From Neomelitea salexigens DSM 19753 (GTDB lineage Bacteria; Pseudomonadota; Gammaproteobacteria; Pseudomonadales; Spongiibacteraceae): 64,000 nt of DNA. Below the pieces are notes generated by a model. It searched no databases, was not told the origin of the DNA, and was given only the letters and a program-made list of their open reading frames with translations. The stretch spans positions 248,001 through 312,000 of the forward strand of contig NZ_AULP01000001.1 in the NCBI RefSeq assembly GCF_000422345.1, given 5' to 3'. Shown piece by piece: positions 28,241 to 38,065 of this stretch. The stretch's first letter is position 1, and every line of letters begins with the position of its first letter. The position numbers were made by a program, and so were the translations under genes.

Positions 28241-30040
28241 TTATCCATCTACCTTTAAGACGGCAAGAAATGCCGACTGCGGAATCTCTACATTCCCGAC
28301 TTGCTTCATCCGCTTTTTACCTGCTTTTTGCTTCTCAAGCAGTTTACGCTTTCGCGATACGTCGCCACCATAACACTTGGCAGTTACGTTCTTACGCAGC
28401 GCCTTTACCGTCTGGCGCGCAATAACATGCCCACCAATTGCCGCCTGAATTGCCACGTCAAACATCTGTCGTGGAATAAGCTCTTTCATCTTTTCAACTA
28501 ACAGCCGCCCGCGGGACTGCGCAAAATCGCGGTGGACAATCATCGCCAGCGCATCAACACGATCACCGTTTATCAGCACATCGAGCTTGACCAGGTTCGC
28601 CGCCTCGAAGCGTTCAAAACTGTAGTCAAGCGAGGCGAAGCCACGGCTCACCGACTTCAAACGGTCGAAGAAGTCCAGCACCACTTCGCTCATTGGAATG
28701 TCCCATGTCAGCGATACTTGCTGCCCCAAAAATTGCATATCAATCTGAACGCCGCGCTTCTCCGAACACAGGCTCATCACATTGCCGAGGTGCTCCTGCG
28801 GGACCAGAATGTTCACCCTGGCGATCGGTTCGCGGGTTTCCTCAACTTCACCCGGGTCGGGCATTGCGGAGGGGTTGTCCACCATAACCTCTTCGCCGTT
28901 TTTCTTGAGCACTTGATAAATTACGGTGGGCGCCGTGGTTATCAGATCGAGATCGTATTCACGCTCCAGGCGCTCTTGAATGATCTCCATATGCAGCGTG
29001 CCCAGGAAGCCGCAGCGAAAACCAAAACCCAAGGCATCAGAGGTTTCAGGCTCATAAAACAAAGAAGCATCATTCAATGTCAGCTTCCCTAGCGCTTCCC
29101 GGAAGTCTTCATAGTCTTCGGTAGATACCGTGAACATCCCAGCATAGACCTGCGGCTTAACTTTCTGAAAGCCGGGCAATGCGTCAACATCAGGTGTACT
29201 GGCGTGCGTGAAGGTATCCCCCACTGGCGCGCCGTGAATATCTTTAATGCCGGCAATAAGGAAGCCAACCTCACCGGCTTTGAGCACCCCGGTATTGGTT
29301 TGCTTGGGCGTGAATATCCCCACCACATCTACCGAGTGCGTTTTGCCCAACGATTTACTGATGACCTTATCGCCTTTACGCAAGGTGCCGTTCTTGACTC
29401 GCACCAAGGAGACAACCCCTTGGTAGTTGTCGAACCAGGAATCGATGATCAGAGCTTGCAAGGGGGCATCGGGGTCTCCCTCGGGCGCGGGAATCGCGGC
29501 AACTAAGTGCTCTAAAGCGTCTTCTATGCCCATTCCGGATTTCGCACTGACCGGCACTGCCTCGCTGGCGTCCACGCCGATAATTTCTTCGATTTCCTGT
29601 TTTACCCGGTCAGGGTCCGCCTGCGGAAGATCCATTTTGTTCAAAATAGGCAGTACTTCGAGCCCCTGCTCTATGGCGGTATAGCAATTCGCCACCGACT
29701 GCGCCTCAACACCCTGCGCGGCATCCACCACCAAGAGCGCGCCTTCACAAGCCGCTAACGAGCGCGATACCTCGTAAGAGAAGTCAACGTGTCCGGGCGT
29801 GTCGATAAAATTGAGCTGATAGGTATTACCATCCTTCGCGGTGTAATCGAGCGTCACGCTCTGCGCTTTGATAGTGATACCCCGCTCGCGCTCAATATCC
29901 ATTGAGTCGAGCACTTGCTCGGCCATTTCACGGTCAGCAAGGCCACCACAGTACTGGATAAAACGATCCGCCAGGGTCGATTTTCCGTGGTCGATATGGG
30001 CAATAATAGAAAAGTTACGTATTAGGTCGAGACTAGGCAC
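28241..30040 (-). CDS. lepA: Elongation factor 4 (LepA)
   Basis: 599 residues, standard length. Translational GTPase with G1 [26 protein letters not shown], followed by EF-G-like domains II, III and V and the LepA-specific C-terminal domain ([19 protein letters not shown]). It acts on the ribosome, most likely in initiation or in recovery of blocked ribosomes. First of the lepA-lepB-DUF4845-rnc-era-recO set. Confidence 0.98.
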   Translation of the reverse strand: MPSLDLIRNFSIIAHIDHGKSTLADRFIQYCGGLADREMAEQVLDSMDIERERGITIKAQSVTLDYTAKDGNTYQLNFIDTPGHVDFSYEVSRSLAACEGALLVVDAAQGVEAQSVANCYTAIEQGLEVLPILNKMDLPQADPDRVKQEIEEIIGVDASEAVPVSAKSGMGIEDALEHLVAAIPAPEGDPDAPLQALIIDSWFDNYQGVVSLVRVKNGTLRKGDKVISKSLGKTHSVDVVGIFTPKQTNTGVLKAGEVGFLIAGIKDIHGAPVGDTFTHASTPDVDALPGFQKVKPQVYAGMFTVSTEDYEDFREALGKLTLNDASLFYEPETSDALGFGFRCGFLGTLHMEIIQERLEREYDLDLITTAPTVIYQVLKKNGEEVMVDNPSAMPDPGEVEETREPIARVNILVPQEHLGNVMSLCSEKRGVQIDMQFLGQQVSLTWDIPMSEVVLDFFDRLKSVSRGFASLDYSFERFEAANLVKLDVLINGDRVDALAMIVHRDFAQSRGRLLVEKMKELIPRQMFDVAIQAAIGGHVIARQTVKALRKNVTAKCYGGDVSRKRKLLEKQKAGKKRMKQVGNVEIPQSAFLAVLKVDG

Positions 30041-30150
30041 GTTTGGCAGAACCCCGGGACAAAGCCATTGAGGAAAATAAAGGCGCGATTGTATCGCAAA
30101 GCCCGCTACCTAAGCTATGTGTATTGTCACAGGAGGCGGCTAAATGCCTA

Positions 30151-30630
30151 TTAATGCTCGAAAAAATGCAGTGGCTCGGCGGACGCTCGGCCATGATGCC
30201 CGACTAAACGGGGCTGGAAACGCTCGCTGTTTCGGCTCAATAGTGCGTGGGCCCGTACACCACCAAGACCCACCAAGAATCCCGCCAATGCCGACACTGC
30301 AGCAATGCTCTCACTGCCCGAAAGGCTATTCCCAGCAAGCATACCGAGGATCATACTCAGCAAAGGCAGCAGGTAGACGATAAACGCACCACCCACTAAC
30401 GCTGCTTCGGGAATGGCGATATCCACATCGCTCCCCACGGGGTAGTCACTAGCGGGGAGCCCATTTAACGCGATACGCAATTGATTGCGGCGACCATCGT
30501 GCAAACTATTCATCAGCCCCTGCCCGCAACCTTTCTTCGCAGAGCAGCTGGCGCAGCTACTTTGGGACACGGTCTCTATCCACAGAGCCGACGTCTCCAC
30601 AGCGACAACACGCCCGCGCTCACAAATCAT
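30151..30630 (-). CDS. rseC: RseC/MucC-type SoxR-reducing protein
   Basis: 159 residues. An N-terminal cysteine-rich cytoplasmic domain (CASCSAKKGCGQG at about 22-34) precedes two transmembrane helices (about 77-96 and 101-119) and a basic tail. RseC family proteins sit in the sigma-E operon and may reduce SoxR or modulate sigma-E release. The start overlaps the rseB stop by one base. Confidence 0.92.
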   Translation of the reverse strand: MICERGRVVAVETSALWIETVSQSSCASCSAKKGCGQGLMNSLHDGRRNQLRIALNGLPASDYPVGSDVDIAIPEAALVGGAFIVYLLPLLSMILGMLAGNSLSGSESIAAVSALAGFLVGLGGVRAHALLSRNSERFQPRLVGHHGRASAEPLHFFEH

Positions 30631-31523
30631 TATTCAGACCACTCCACACCGAGCGCTACCTGTCTCGCAGTCAGCATGGGAATCTCCCCCACCACCGACA
30701 CGCGTACGCCACGCGATTTGTGGGTAGTGCTGTAACTTACCGACGCGCCCCGCCGCATATGGCTATCCCTCTGCGACGTTACACCCTGGGTGGAATCAAC
30801 AAAAACCGTAAATACCGCCAAACCGTCTGTGTAACTGATGCTCGGCGCTTGATCACGAACGGCCAACGGCGTAAAGCCGTCAGGCAGCCAAGATAAACGC
30901 CAGTTAACCTCTGGAACGCTGCCTTGCTCGTCAACGGGGGGGTGTGCGATGAGCTGTGACTCATCGCGCTCAAGCGCTGCCTCATCAAAACTGAGATCGA
31001 GCACAACGTACTCAAAACGCTCAAGCACCTTGCCCCGCTTGTTAACGATTTCCGAGCGCAACAATAATCCCGTTTCTTTATCCAGAGCGAGCCGGTATCC
31101 AAGGCGGTATACGTCTTTAGGCTGAATCGACAATCCTATGGCTGCGCGGCCAGCAACGCTGCCCGATTCTCGGAGGGATAAATGATAAAGCTTCTGTAAT
31201 TGCTTAGCTTCAGGAGAGCCATCGGCAAGAAGATGCAGTAATTCAGGACCGGGGTGTACACAGCTAATATCGTGCCCCTGGCGAATCACCTCATGGTCGC
31301 CATGACTCAGCGCTTCGAGTGACTCGTACTCGCGACCATCTTTAACAACATGACTGACCTTAAAACTGCTAAGTCGGTCGTCGACTTGGTAAGTCACTAC
31401 GCCCTGGTAATTGAGGGCCCGATGGCTGTCCGTCATTCGCTTCAGCCACGTTTCCGGACCTTTCGCCCAACTGGCTTGACTGAATGCCAGCGCAGCGACC
31501 GCCAATATCACACGACAACGCAC
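30630..31523 (-). CDS. rseB: Sigma-E regulatory protein RseB/MucB
   Basis: 297 residues starting at GTG (AGGAG 9 bp upstream). Signal peptide (about 1-20, ends SWAKG), then the LolA-like N-domain (about 22-190, with YQGVVTYQVDDRLSSFKV) and a C-domain (about 200-295). It binds the periplasmic part of the anti-sigma factor and blocks its proteolysis until lipids or mislocalised LPS displace it. It lies directly after mucA/rseA with no gap. Confidence 0.94.
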   Translation of the reverse strand: MRCRVILAVAALAFSQASWAKGPETWLKRMTDSHRALNYQGVVTYQVDDRLSSFKVSHVVKDGREYESLEALSHGDHEVIRQGHDISCVHPGPELLHLLADGSPEAKQLQKLYHLSLRESGSVAGRAAIGLSIQPKDVYRLGYRLALDKETGLLLRSEIVNKRGKVLERFEYVVLDLSFDEAALERDESQLIAHPPVDEQGSVPEVNWRLSWLPDGFTPLAVRDQAPSISYTDGLAVFTVFVDSTQGVTSQRDSHMRRGASVSYSTTHKSRGVRVSVVGEIPMLTARQVALGVEWSE

Positions 31524-32102
31524 TTATTCTGACTCCTGAGACACCACCCGCGCATACGAAACGAAACCTTGGCCATTATTCAGCGACGCCCGCTCGGTAT
31601 GCTTGCGAAGCAATACCTCGAAGCGCTTGTCGGCTTCGCTTTTCACTGCTGGGCTCATGCTGGGCGCCCCCCCTGCGATGGCACTTACCGGAACACCACC
31701 ATTGGCAGGAGACATTTGAGCGGGGTAAACACGGCCGCTGCTCACCGACGTATCCGACGCCGCCAGCACTGAGGTGCTGCCGCCGAGCATACGCTCACTG
31801 CCGGCGAACACGACGACTGCCGCAACACTGGCGGCAACGGCCATGCCGGTTAGCGCTTGACGCCAGGACGAGCCGCGTTTCACCGCATTCGGCTCACCGT
31901 CAATCGCGGCCATCACCCGGCTCGAAATATCGAGACCGGCAAACGGCAGCTCGCCGTCATGCATCACCTGTTGGTTGCGGTGGAGCGACGCCCACTCCGC
32001 GCGCAAGGCCGCATCTTCTGAGCGCAAAACTCGGCGCAACTCAAGCTCACTGGCTTCACCATCCATCATTGCCGACAGAGATTCTCTGATGCCATCTTTC
32101 AT
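31524..32102 (-). CDS. rseA: Anti-sigma factor RseA/MucA
   Basis: 192 residues. N-terminal anti-sigma domain (about 1-75, ESLSAMMDGEASELELRRVL), one transmembrane segment (about 86-106), and a periplasmic tail for RseB binding and DegS-type cleavage. It holds AlgU/RpoE at the membrane. It sits 2 bp after the sigma gene, so stoichiometry is likely coupled. Confidence 0.94.
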   Translation of the reverse strand: MKDGIRESLSAMMDGEASELELRRVLRSEDAALRAEWASLHRNQQVMHDGELPFAGLDISSRVMAAIDGEPNAVKRGSSWRQALTGMAVAASVAAVVVFAGSERMLGGSTSVLAASDTSVSSGRVYPAQMSPANGGVPVSAIAGGAPSMSPAVKSEADKRFEVLLRKHTERASLNNGQGFVSYARVVSQESE

Positions 32103-32104
32103 AT

Positions 32105-32695
32105 TTACACCTCTTCGCCACTCACTTGGGCCCTAACTCGACTATCCACCGCCTCGCGAGCCCTGAAAATTCGCGACCGCACTGTTCCAACAGGGCAATC
32201 CATCACCGCTGCAATATCCTCATAACTGAGACCATCAAATTCACGCAGAGTTAGCGCTGCGCGCAAATCTTCAGGCAAAGTTTTGATCGCGTCCTGAACC
32301 ACATTTTTTAGCTCTTCGCCATACAAGCGGTTCTCTGGCGTCTCGACTTCTTTAAGAGCAGACGGCCCCTCAAAATATTCGGCATCAGCCACATCCACAT
32401 CACTGCCCGGCGGGCGACGGTTGCGAGCAACCAGATAGTTTTTCGCCGTATTGATCGCAATGCGATACAACCAAGTATAAAAGGCACTGTCTCCACGGAA
32501 TTTGGGCAAAGCCCGATAGGCTTTAACAAAAGCTTCCTGGGCAACATCCTGTACTTCGTCACTATCTTTGATATAGCGGGATATCAGACCAAATATTTTG
32601 TGTTGATACTTAAGTACCAGAAGGTCAAAGGCACGCTTATCCCCCTGCTGGACTCGCTCAACGAGCTGCTGGTCTGCCTGTTTAGCTTGGCTCAT
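32105..32695 (-). CDS. rpoE: Envelope-stress sigma factor AlgU/RpoE
   Basis: 196 residues from ATG 32695; an ATG two codons earlier (32701) is less well spaced from GGTGA. ECF sigma with region 2 (DLLVLKYQHKIFGLISRY, DVAQEAFVKAYRALPKFRGDSAFYTWLYRIA in parts) and region 4 (ALTLREFDGLSYEDIAAVM, GTVRSRIFRARE). Very close in sequence to Pseudomonas AlgU (also called AlgT). It directs transcription of envelope-repair genes and of its own operon. Divergent from nadB, as in E. coli and pseudomonads. Confidence 0.96.
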   Translation of the reverse strand: MSQAKQADQQLVERVQQGDKRAFDLLVLKYQHKIFGLISRYIKDSDEVQDVAQEAFVKAYRALPKFRGDSAFYTWLYRIAINTAKNYLVARNRRPPGSDVDVADAEYFEGPSALKEVETPENRLYGEELKNVVQDAIKTLPEDLRAALTLREFDGLSYEDIAAVMDCPVGTVRSRIFRAREAVDSRVRAQVSGEEV

Positions 32696-32732
32696 GTACA
32701 TTCACCAATGGTCGATCAGCAGCGCTTGCCAA

Positions 32733-32759
32733 ATAGACCAGCGAATTTTGAAGAAGTTC
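32733..32759 (-). promoter_or_regulatory. Sigma-E-type autoregulatory promoter of algU
   Basis: Minus strand: GAACTT (32759-32754), 16-bp spacer, TCTAT (32737-32733). This matches the AlgU/RpoE consensus GAACTT-N16/17-TCtga at -35 fully and at the first three -10 positions, and lies about 35 bp before the start codon. Confidence 0.75.
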
Positions 32760-32894
32760 TAACATTACTGTCCTTAAACTACCGCGTGAGAACACGGCGC
32801 GTGTTGGTCTGCGGCGCAGCTACCAGTATACTTTGCGCCTCTTAAACTCCGACGGCATAGTATCGCCGGACCGCCTCGGGAGCAAACATCCGCA

Positions 32895-34490
32895 ATGAGC
32901 CATTTCCATGCCCACGATGTGCTAGTTATCGGCAGCGGCGCTGCTGGCCTATCACTGGCGCTACAGCTTGCCGACCACGCCAAAGTCGCCGTGCTGTGCA
33001 AAAGCGAGCTCAACGAGGGCGCAACCTATTGGGCTCAAGGCGGTATTGCCGCTGTCCTCCATAAAAATGACAGTATCGATGCCCATGTCAGCGACACCCT
33101 GAACGCCGGCGCGCAACTTTGCCACGAAGACGCTGTGCGCTTCACCGTTGAACACAGCAGCGCCAGTATCGACTGGCTGCTCGCTCAAGGTGTTCAATTC
33201 AGCCGTTTTGACAACGACAGCAACGAACTACACCTCACCCGGGAGGGCGGCCATAGCCAGCGCAGAATTATTCACGCGGCTGACGCTACGGGCCGCGCGG
33301 TGTCGACAACGCTGAGCACCAAAGCCAAAGAGCACCACAATATCGAGATATTTAACCGTCACGTCGCAATAGACCTCGTTGTCCGCGACGGACGCTGTCA
33401 TGGCGCCTACGTGCTTAACAGAGACAGCGGCCATGTGGAATTGTTCCACGCCCGCGCCAGCGTTTTGGCAACTGGGGGCGCAAACAAAGCCTACCTTTAT
33501 ACCAGCAACCCCGACGGCGCTACCGGCGACGGTATTGCGATGGCGTGGCGCGCGGGCTGTCGGGTCGCGAACATGGAGTTCAATCAATTTCACCCCACGT
33601 GCCTGTATCACCCCAAGGCGAAGTCCTTCCTTATCACCGAAGCCATACGGGGAGAAGGTGGGAAATTGCTCAACGCCAAAGGCGAGCGCTTTATGCAGCG
33701 CTATGACGAGCGCGGAGAACTCGCCCCTCGCGACGTTGTTGCGCGCGCCATCGACCATGAAATGAAGCGGCTCGGCAGCGACTGCGTCTACCTAGACATT
33801 AGCCATAAAAGCTCAGAATTCCTGCTTGAGCACTTTCCCACTATTAAAGCGCGCTGCCTTGAGCTCGGTATCGACATCAGCCGCGAAGCGATCCCGGTCG
33901 TTCCCGCCGCTCACTATACCTGTGGTGGTGTGATGGTCGACCAACGCGGCCGCAGCGATGTTGACGGACTGTACGCCATCGGTGAAACCGCCTTTACCGG
34001 ACTGCACGGCGCAAATCGCCTGGCAAGTAACTCACTGCTCGAATGCCTTGTTTATGGCGGCGCGGCCGCAGCAGATATCAACAGCCGCTTCGACGACCTC
34101 AGCGCACCGCTTATTGCACCACCCTGGGATGAGTCAATGGTGACTGACTCTGATGAAGATGTGATCATTTCGCACAACTGGGACGAATTACGGCGCTTTA
34201 TGTGGGACTACGTCGGCATTGTACGCACCGACAAGCGCCTGCAGCGGGCACTGAACCGCGCCGCCCTATTGCAGCAGGAAATTGCTGAATATTATTCCAA
34301 TTATAAAGTCAGTAATGATTTATTGGAGCTGCGCAATCTCGCCATGGTCGCTGAACTGATTATTCGCAGCGCCATGCAACGGAAAGAGAGCCGAGGCCTC
34401 CACTATACGCTGGACTACCCCGCCACGCTGCCCACGGCGCAAGACACTGTATTGGTACCTGACAATTACGGTCATCAGAGCACGAGCTAA
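32895..34490 (+). CDS. nadB: L-aspartate oxidase
   Basis: 531 residues. FAD-binding [16 protein letters not shown] at the N-terminus, [14 protein letters not shown], active-site region [23 protein letters not shown] and [21 protein letters not shown]-type block (here [18 protein letters not shown]), plus a C-terminal helical domain. It oxidises L-aspartate to iminoaspartate in NAD synthesis. An AGTATACT element (32825-32832) in the nadB/algU spacer may be the -10 for this gene (TTGGTC 17 bp before it). Confidence 0.97.
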   Translation: MSHFHAHDVLVIGSGAAGLSLALQLADHAKVAVLCKSELNEGATYWAQGGIAAVLHKNDSIDAHVSDTLNAGAQLCHEDAVRFTVEHSSASIDWLLAQGVQFSRFDNDSNELHLTREGGHSQRRIIHAADATGRAVSTTLSTKAKEHHNIEIFNRHVAIDLVVRDGRCHGAYVLNRDSGHVELFHARASVLATGGANKAYLYTSNPDGATGDGIAMAWRAGCRVANMEFNQFHPTCLYHPKAKSFLITEAIRGEGGKLLNAKGERFMQRYDERGELAPRDVVARAIDHEMKRLGSDCVYLDISHKSSEFLLEHFPTIKARCLELGIDISREAIPVVPAAHYTCGGVMVDQRGRSDVDGLYAIGETAFTGLHGANRLASNSLLECLVYGGAAAADINSRFDDLSAPLIAPPWDESMVTDSDEDVIISHNWDELRRFMWDYVGIVRTDKRLQRALNRAALLQQEIAEYYSNYKVSNDLLELRNLAMVAELIIRSAMQRKESRGLHYTLDYPATLPTAQDTVLVPDNYGHQSTS

Positions 34491-34525
34491 ACTTCAGCGC
34501 TTGGGTAATGACAGACAGTGATACG

Positions 34526-34984
34526 TTACCAACGGCCATGTAGCAGAGCACGCCGTAAGGCGCGGAAGTCTTCCCGACTTAGTTGATCCGCTAGTATCGG
34601 TAGCGACCAACCCCTACCATCGGCGCAAAGCTGTAATACCAGTAAATGACGGGAGAAATACTGGCAGCTGAGGTCCAGGCCCACGACTTTACCCTCAACG
34701 TCTGCTCGCCAACCGCGGGCGTCTACGTGCAATACCAAACCATTGCCGAAAATAACTGACCGCGTTTTTCGCCAAATTCGCCATACGTAGGCCAGGACGA
34801 TACATTGAAGAAGCAACACGGCGCTCGCTGCCGCGAAGGCGCTCCCTGCCCAACGCTCAACCGACGGAGCGATGGTGGGTGTCAGCACTAGCGCCAACGC
34901 GGCGAGCAGGCAAAATACGCAAAAGCCGATACGCGAAGCGCGCAGCTCAAGCCTTAGCGGCGCGGGAGAATGCGTTGATATCAT
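34526..34984 (-). CDS. YgfX-family membrane protein
   Basis: 152 residues with two transmembrane helices (about 18-36 and 47-67) and a C-terminal cytoplasmic domain. Its position overlapping sdhE by 38 bp is that of ygfX (cptA) in E. coli, where the partner is SdhE/YgfY. The family was once proposed as a toxin paired with YgfY; the better-supported role of the neighbour is flavinylation. Sequence features are weak, so the call rests partly on context. Confidence 0.75.
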   Translation of the reverse strand: MISTHSPAPLRLELRASRIGFCVFCLLAALALVLTPTIAPSVERWAGSAFAAASAVLLLQCIVLAYVWRIWRKTRSVIFGNGLVLHVDARGWRADVEGKVVGLDLSCQYFSRHLLVLQLCADGRGWSLPILADQLSREDFRALRRALLHGRW

Positions 34985-35207
34985 TCACAATACTGGCCAA
35001 CTCAGGGTCTTCGGGGCTGGTGGTTCCCAGAAACCACTGAAATAACTCAGTATCCTCACTCTCAAGCAGGCGAATGAAACGCTGCTGATCGCGCTCGTCG
35101 AGGGACCGGAAGCGCTGCTCAAAAAATGGCACCATAACTAAGTCTAATTCGAGCATGCCACGCCGGCAGGCCCAGTAAATTCGCTTGATCTCGTTTTCCG
35201 AAAGCAT
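34947..35207 (-). CDS. sdhE: FAD assembly factor SdhE
   Basis: 86 residues from ATG 35207 (an ATG five codons upstream lacks a Shine-Dalgarno). The family signature RRGMLELD (RGxxE) lies in helix 1-2, followed by FIRLLESEDTELFQWFLG. SdhE attaches FAD covalently to SdhA. Overlaps the YgfX gene and is divergent from ygfZ. Confidence 0.93.
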   Translation of the reverse strand: MLSENEIKRIYWACRRGMLELDLVMVPFFEQRFRSLDERDQQRFIRLLESEDTELFQWFLGTTSPEDPELASIVNDINAFSRAAKA

Positions 35208-35422
35208 TATTTTCCACTGCATAAAGGGAGAGCCACCAATATTGGCGACATTTACTTGTATAGTATACCGTGATCCTGAGCCAGTATTGCAGTCAACGCT
35301 CCCCCGTCACTGGTAATTTGCGCAGCGAAGCGGTTAGCGTCTAACCGAAAAGCGTGAAAATCACACCAGAATACTATCCCTCATTCACCACACGGTACCG
35401 ACGAAGCGGTAGCACAGGACCC

Positions 35423-36448
35423 ATGAGCACATTTGAAGCGCTACTTTCTAAGCAATTCCCCCAGAGCCAAATCAAACCGAGCGGCTTCTGGGCCAGCGGC
35501 GAGCAACAACACGGCACAGCCGACTGGGTATCACCGCTCTTTCAATACGACTTTTTACACGTAGATGGACCTGACAGCGGCACTTTTTTGCAGGGGCAAA
35601 CGAGCTGTGACTGGCGCGCGATCACTCCGGCCCAGTCCAGCCGCGGCGCATACTGCAATATCAAAGGCCGCGTGCTGAGCAGCTTTATCGGCGCCCAGCC
35701 TTCAGAAACGCTGGCCCTGTTGCGAATGCGTGCCGATATTTGTGAAAACACTCGCAGCCTGCTGAAAAAATATATTGTGTTCTCAAAAGCCGAGATTGGT
35801 GATCAGCCCAGAGCGCGCTTTGCCATTGGTGTGGCTGGCCCCGGCGCCAGGCAGCGTTTGCGCACCCTCTTCGGCACCGCCCCCAGCGCGGCGCTGGAGA
35901 GCCTCACCGTAGACACTGACACGATCATTGTTCAACTGGACGACGACGGCCTGCGCTATGAATGCTGGCTCACCGACACGCGTGCCGCCGAACTTTGGCC
36001 CGCGCTCTGTGACGGCGTCGCCGTATGCGATAGTGCTCACTGGGAGAGAGATAACATCCTGCAGGGAATCGGCGAGGTGCACGCCGCGACACAGGACCTT
36101 TTCCTGCCCCAACAATTGAACTACCAATTGGTGGGCGCGGTAAATTTCAAAAAGGGCTGCTACACCGGCCAGGAAGTGGTCGCTCGTATTCAATATCGAG
36201 GCAAACTCAAACGCCGCCTCTACGCCGCGAAAGTGGATGCCTTGATAAATGAAAGCGACGCTACGGAGCTGTTTGGCGACGGTGATACGCAGAGTATCGG
36301 CAAGCTCGTTTCGCTATATAACGCAGATGATCACAGCATACTGCTGGCGGTACTCGCGGTTGATGCGGTGAACTCGCCTATTTTTACAGCCCACGGCAAG
36401 CACCGCATCACACTGCTACCATTTCCCTATGAGCTGCCCGACCTGTAA
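35423..36448 (+). CDS. ygfZ: Folate-binding protein YgfZ
   Basis: 341 residues from ATG 35423; a longer GTG reading from 35354 is unsupported by any Shine-Dalgarno. It is related to GcvT and carries the family signature KKGCYTGQEVVAR with the conserved cysteine. It uses tetrahydrofolate and supports Fe-S enzymes such as MiaB. It lies divergently from sdhE, a frequent pairing of flavin/Fe-S helpers. Confidence 0.93.
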   Translation: MSTFEALLSKQFPQSQIKPSGFWASGEQQHGTADWVSPLFQYDFLHVDGPDSGTFLQGQTSCDWRAITPAQSSRGAYCNIKGRVLSSFIGAQPSETLALLRMRADICENTRSLLKKYIVFSKAEIGDQPRARFAIGVAGPGARQRLRTLFGTAPSAALESLTVDTDTIIVQLDDDGLRYECWLTDTRAAELWPALCDGVAVCDSAHWERDNILQGIGEVHAATQDLFLPQQLNYQLVGAVNFKKGCYTGQEVVARIQYRGKLKRRLYAAKVDALINESDATELFGDGDTQSIGKLVSLYNADDHSILLAVLAVDAVNSPIFTAHGKHRITLLPFPYELPDL

Positions 36449-36452
36449 ATCG

Positions 36453-37139
36453 TTAAGTAGAAGGTAGGCGCCAATCGATAGGCGCCTGCCCTCGCGCCTC
36501 TAAATAGGCGTTGGCTTGAGAAAAGTGTTTGCAGCCGAAGAAACCTCGGTAGGCCGACAGCGGCGACGGGTGAGGCGCCTTCAAAACGCAGTGCCTACTC
36601 GAATCAATCGCAGCGCCCTTCTTTTGTGCGTGAGAGCCCCACAGTAAAAACACCAAACCGTCGCGATGTTGATTCAGCGAAGACACGATTGCATCGGTAA
36701 ACTGTTCCCAGCCCTTACCCTGGTGAGCACCCGCCTGCCCTTGCTCGACCGTGAGGACACTGTTGAGCAATAGCACACCCTGCTCAGCCCATGACTGCAG
36801 ATAACCATGCCCCGCAGGCTCGATCGCCAAATCACTCTGCAGCTCTTGAAAAATATTGATCAGCGACGGCGGCGGTTTTATCCCAGGTTGCACCGAAAAG
36901 CACAAGCCATGGGCCTGACCAGGGCCGTGATAAGGGTCCTGCCCTAAGATCACTACCTTCACCTGTTTGAAAGGCGTACTGTCTAACGCGGCGAACCATT
37001 GAGACGGGCGAGGATAAATCTGTGCCCCCTGCTCGCGACGCTGCTGCAAGAATTGCCGCAGCGTATGCATATACTCCTGCTCGAACTCTCCACGCAATTC
37101 CTCAAGCCAGGACGGTTCTAGCTGTATCGTAGCGCTCAC
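36453..37139 (-). CDS. ung: Uracil-DNA glycosylase
   Basis: 228 residues from GTG 37139, which has GGAG 5 bp upstream and gives the usual family length; longer readings add a Trp/Cys-rich leader. Catalytic water-activating [27 protein letters not shown], and the DNA-intercalating [13 protein letters not shown] loop are present. It removes uracil from DNA. Ends 4 bp after the convergent ygfZ. Confidence 0.96.
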   Translation of the reverse strand: MSATIQLEPSWLEELRGEFEQEYMHTLRQFLQQRREQGAQIYPRPSQWFAALDSTPFKQVKVVILGQDPYHGPGQAHGLCFSVQPGIKPPPSLINIFQELQSDLAIEPAGHGYLQSWAEQGVLLLNSVLTVEQGQAGAHQGKGWEQFTDAIVSSLNQHRDGLVFLLWGSHAQKKGAAIDSSRHCVLKAPHPSPLSAYRGFFGCKHFSQANAYLEARGQAPIDWRLPST

Positions 37140-37202
37140 CTGCACTCCTCCGCTATTTACAAGCCGGCAAGCATAATAGCAGCGCCATCGCTCAGGTAGT
37201 AA

Positions 37203-37225
37203 GAAAAAAGGGCTGAGGGCAGCCC
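37203..37225 (-). terminator. Terminator after the SDR/monooxygenase operon
   Basis: Minus-strand hairpin GGGCTG-CCCT-CAGCCC followed by TTTTTTC, just past the SDR stop. It marks the end of the four-gene operon from 41462. Confidence 0.85.
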
Positions 37226-37235
37226 AAAGCAAACG

Positions 37236-38045
37236 TTACGACAAACGTATTAGTGGCGCCAACCAGCGATCGTAATTGGCGGGAAATAAACGTTGAACCC
37301 AATCCAGAAAAACGGCGTCGCTGCCAATTAGCAAACGTCGACGGCGGCGGCGCATGGCATGAATAATTTTCGCTGCAGCCCGCTCGGGGCTGGTGCGCGC
37401 CACTTTGTCGAAGTTTGCCGCGGTGGCGTCCAAATCACTCTCCTTGCCGTGAAGGTCATGAAAATGTCGCCCGTTTCGCGCAATATTCGTTTTTATGCCG
37501 CCGGGGTGGACGGTCAGCACCGCAACGCCACTACCCTTTAAATCCTGACGGAGAGACTCTGAGTAGCCACGTACGGCGAATTTTGCCGCGTTGTAGGCCG
37601 ACTGCGACGGCACCGCCAGCAGGCCAAACAAGCTGGATATATTGACGATACAGCCACCCGCGTCCTTTAAGTAAGGCAAAAACGCTTCACAGCCGTTGAC
37701 GACACCCCAAAAATTGATATTCATCAGCCAGCTAAAGTGCTCTCGGGGCTGCTCCGCGGCATGACAACTCAGCGACACACCCGCATTGTTTATCACTGCA
37801 TCAATCCGTCCGAAATGTTCTTTCACCTCCGCCGCCCAGAGGGCAACAGCCGTCTGCTCAGCAGCGTCAACGCAACTAAGCAGCAAGTGTTGTTCATCCG
37901 CGAGCGAACGCAAGGCGGCCAAATTTTTTGCTGATATATCCGAGGCTGCGACTGCGCAGCCCTCCCCAAGCAGTTGCTTTACCAACGCTAAACCAATTCC
38001 CGACGCCGCACCCGATACGGCAACAACCTGTTTTACCTTAGTCAT
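37236..38045 (-). CDS. SDR-family oxidoreductase
   Basis: 269 residues from ATG 38045 (GAGG 8 bp upstream). Rossmann SGAASGIGLAL, the INNAG strand, catalytic Ser in VNISS and YNAAK active-site pair are all present, so it should be an active NAD(P)-dependent alcohol/ketone enzyme. The C-terminal extension (about 215-269) has RRRRR and a hydrophobic tail, possibly membrane-associated. Last gene of the operon with a Baeyer-Villiger-type monooxygenase; likely interconverts alcohol and ketone. Confidence 0.88.
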   Translation of the reverse strand: MTKVKQVVAVSGAASGIGLALVKQLLGEGCAVAASDISAKNLAALRSLADEQHLLLSCVDAAEQTAVALWAAEVKEHFGRIDAVINNAGVSLSCHAAEQPREHFSWLMNINFWGVVNGCEAFLPYLKDAGGCIVNISSLFGLLAVPSQSAYNAAKFAVRGYSESLRQDLKGSGVAVLTVHPGGIKTNIARNGRHFHDLHGKESDLDATAANFDKVARTSPERAAAKIIHAMRRRRRRLLIGSDAVFLDWVQRLFPANYDRWLAPLIRLS

Positions 38046-38065
38046 CAATAGACCTCTTTGAACAC

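Noticed and set aside
34526-35207. YgfX/SdhE as a toxin-antitoxin pair
   Set aside because: SdhE has a well-supported role in flavinylation with the RGxxE motif, and the toxin claim for the partner is weak.
36463-36490. GGCGCC hairpin at the ygfZ/ung junction as a terminator
   Set aside because: The stem overlaps the ung coding end and neither strand has a T run after it.
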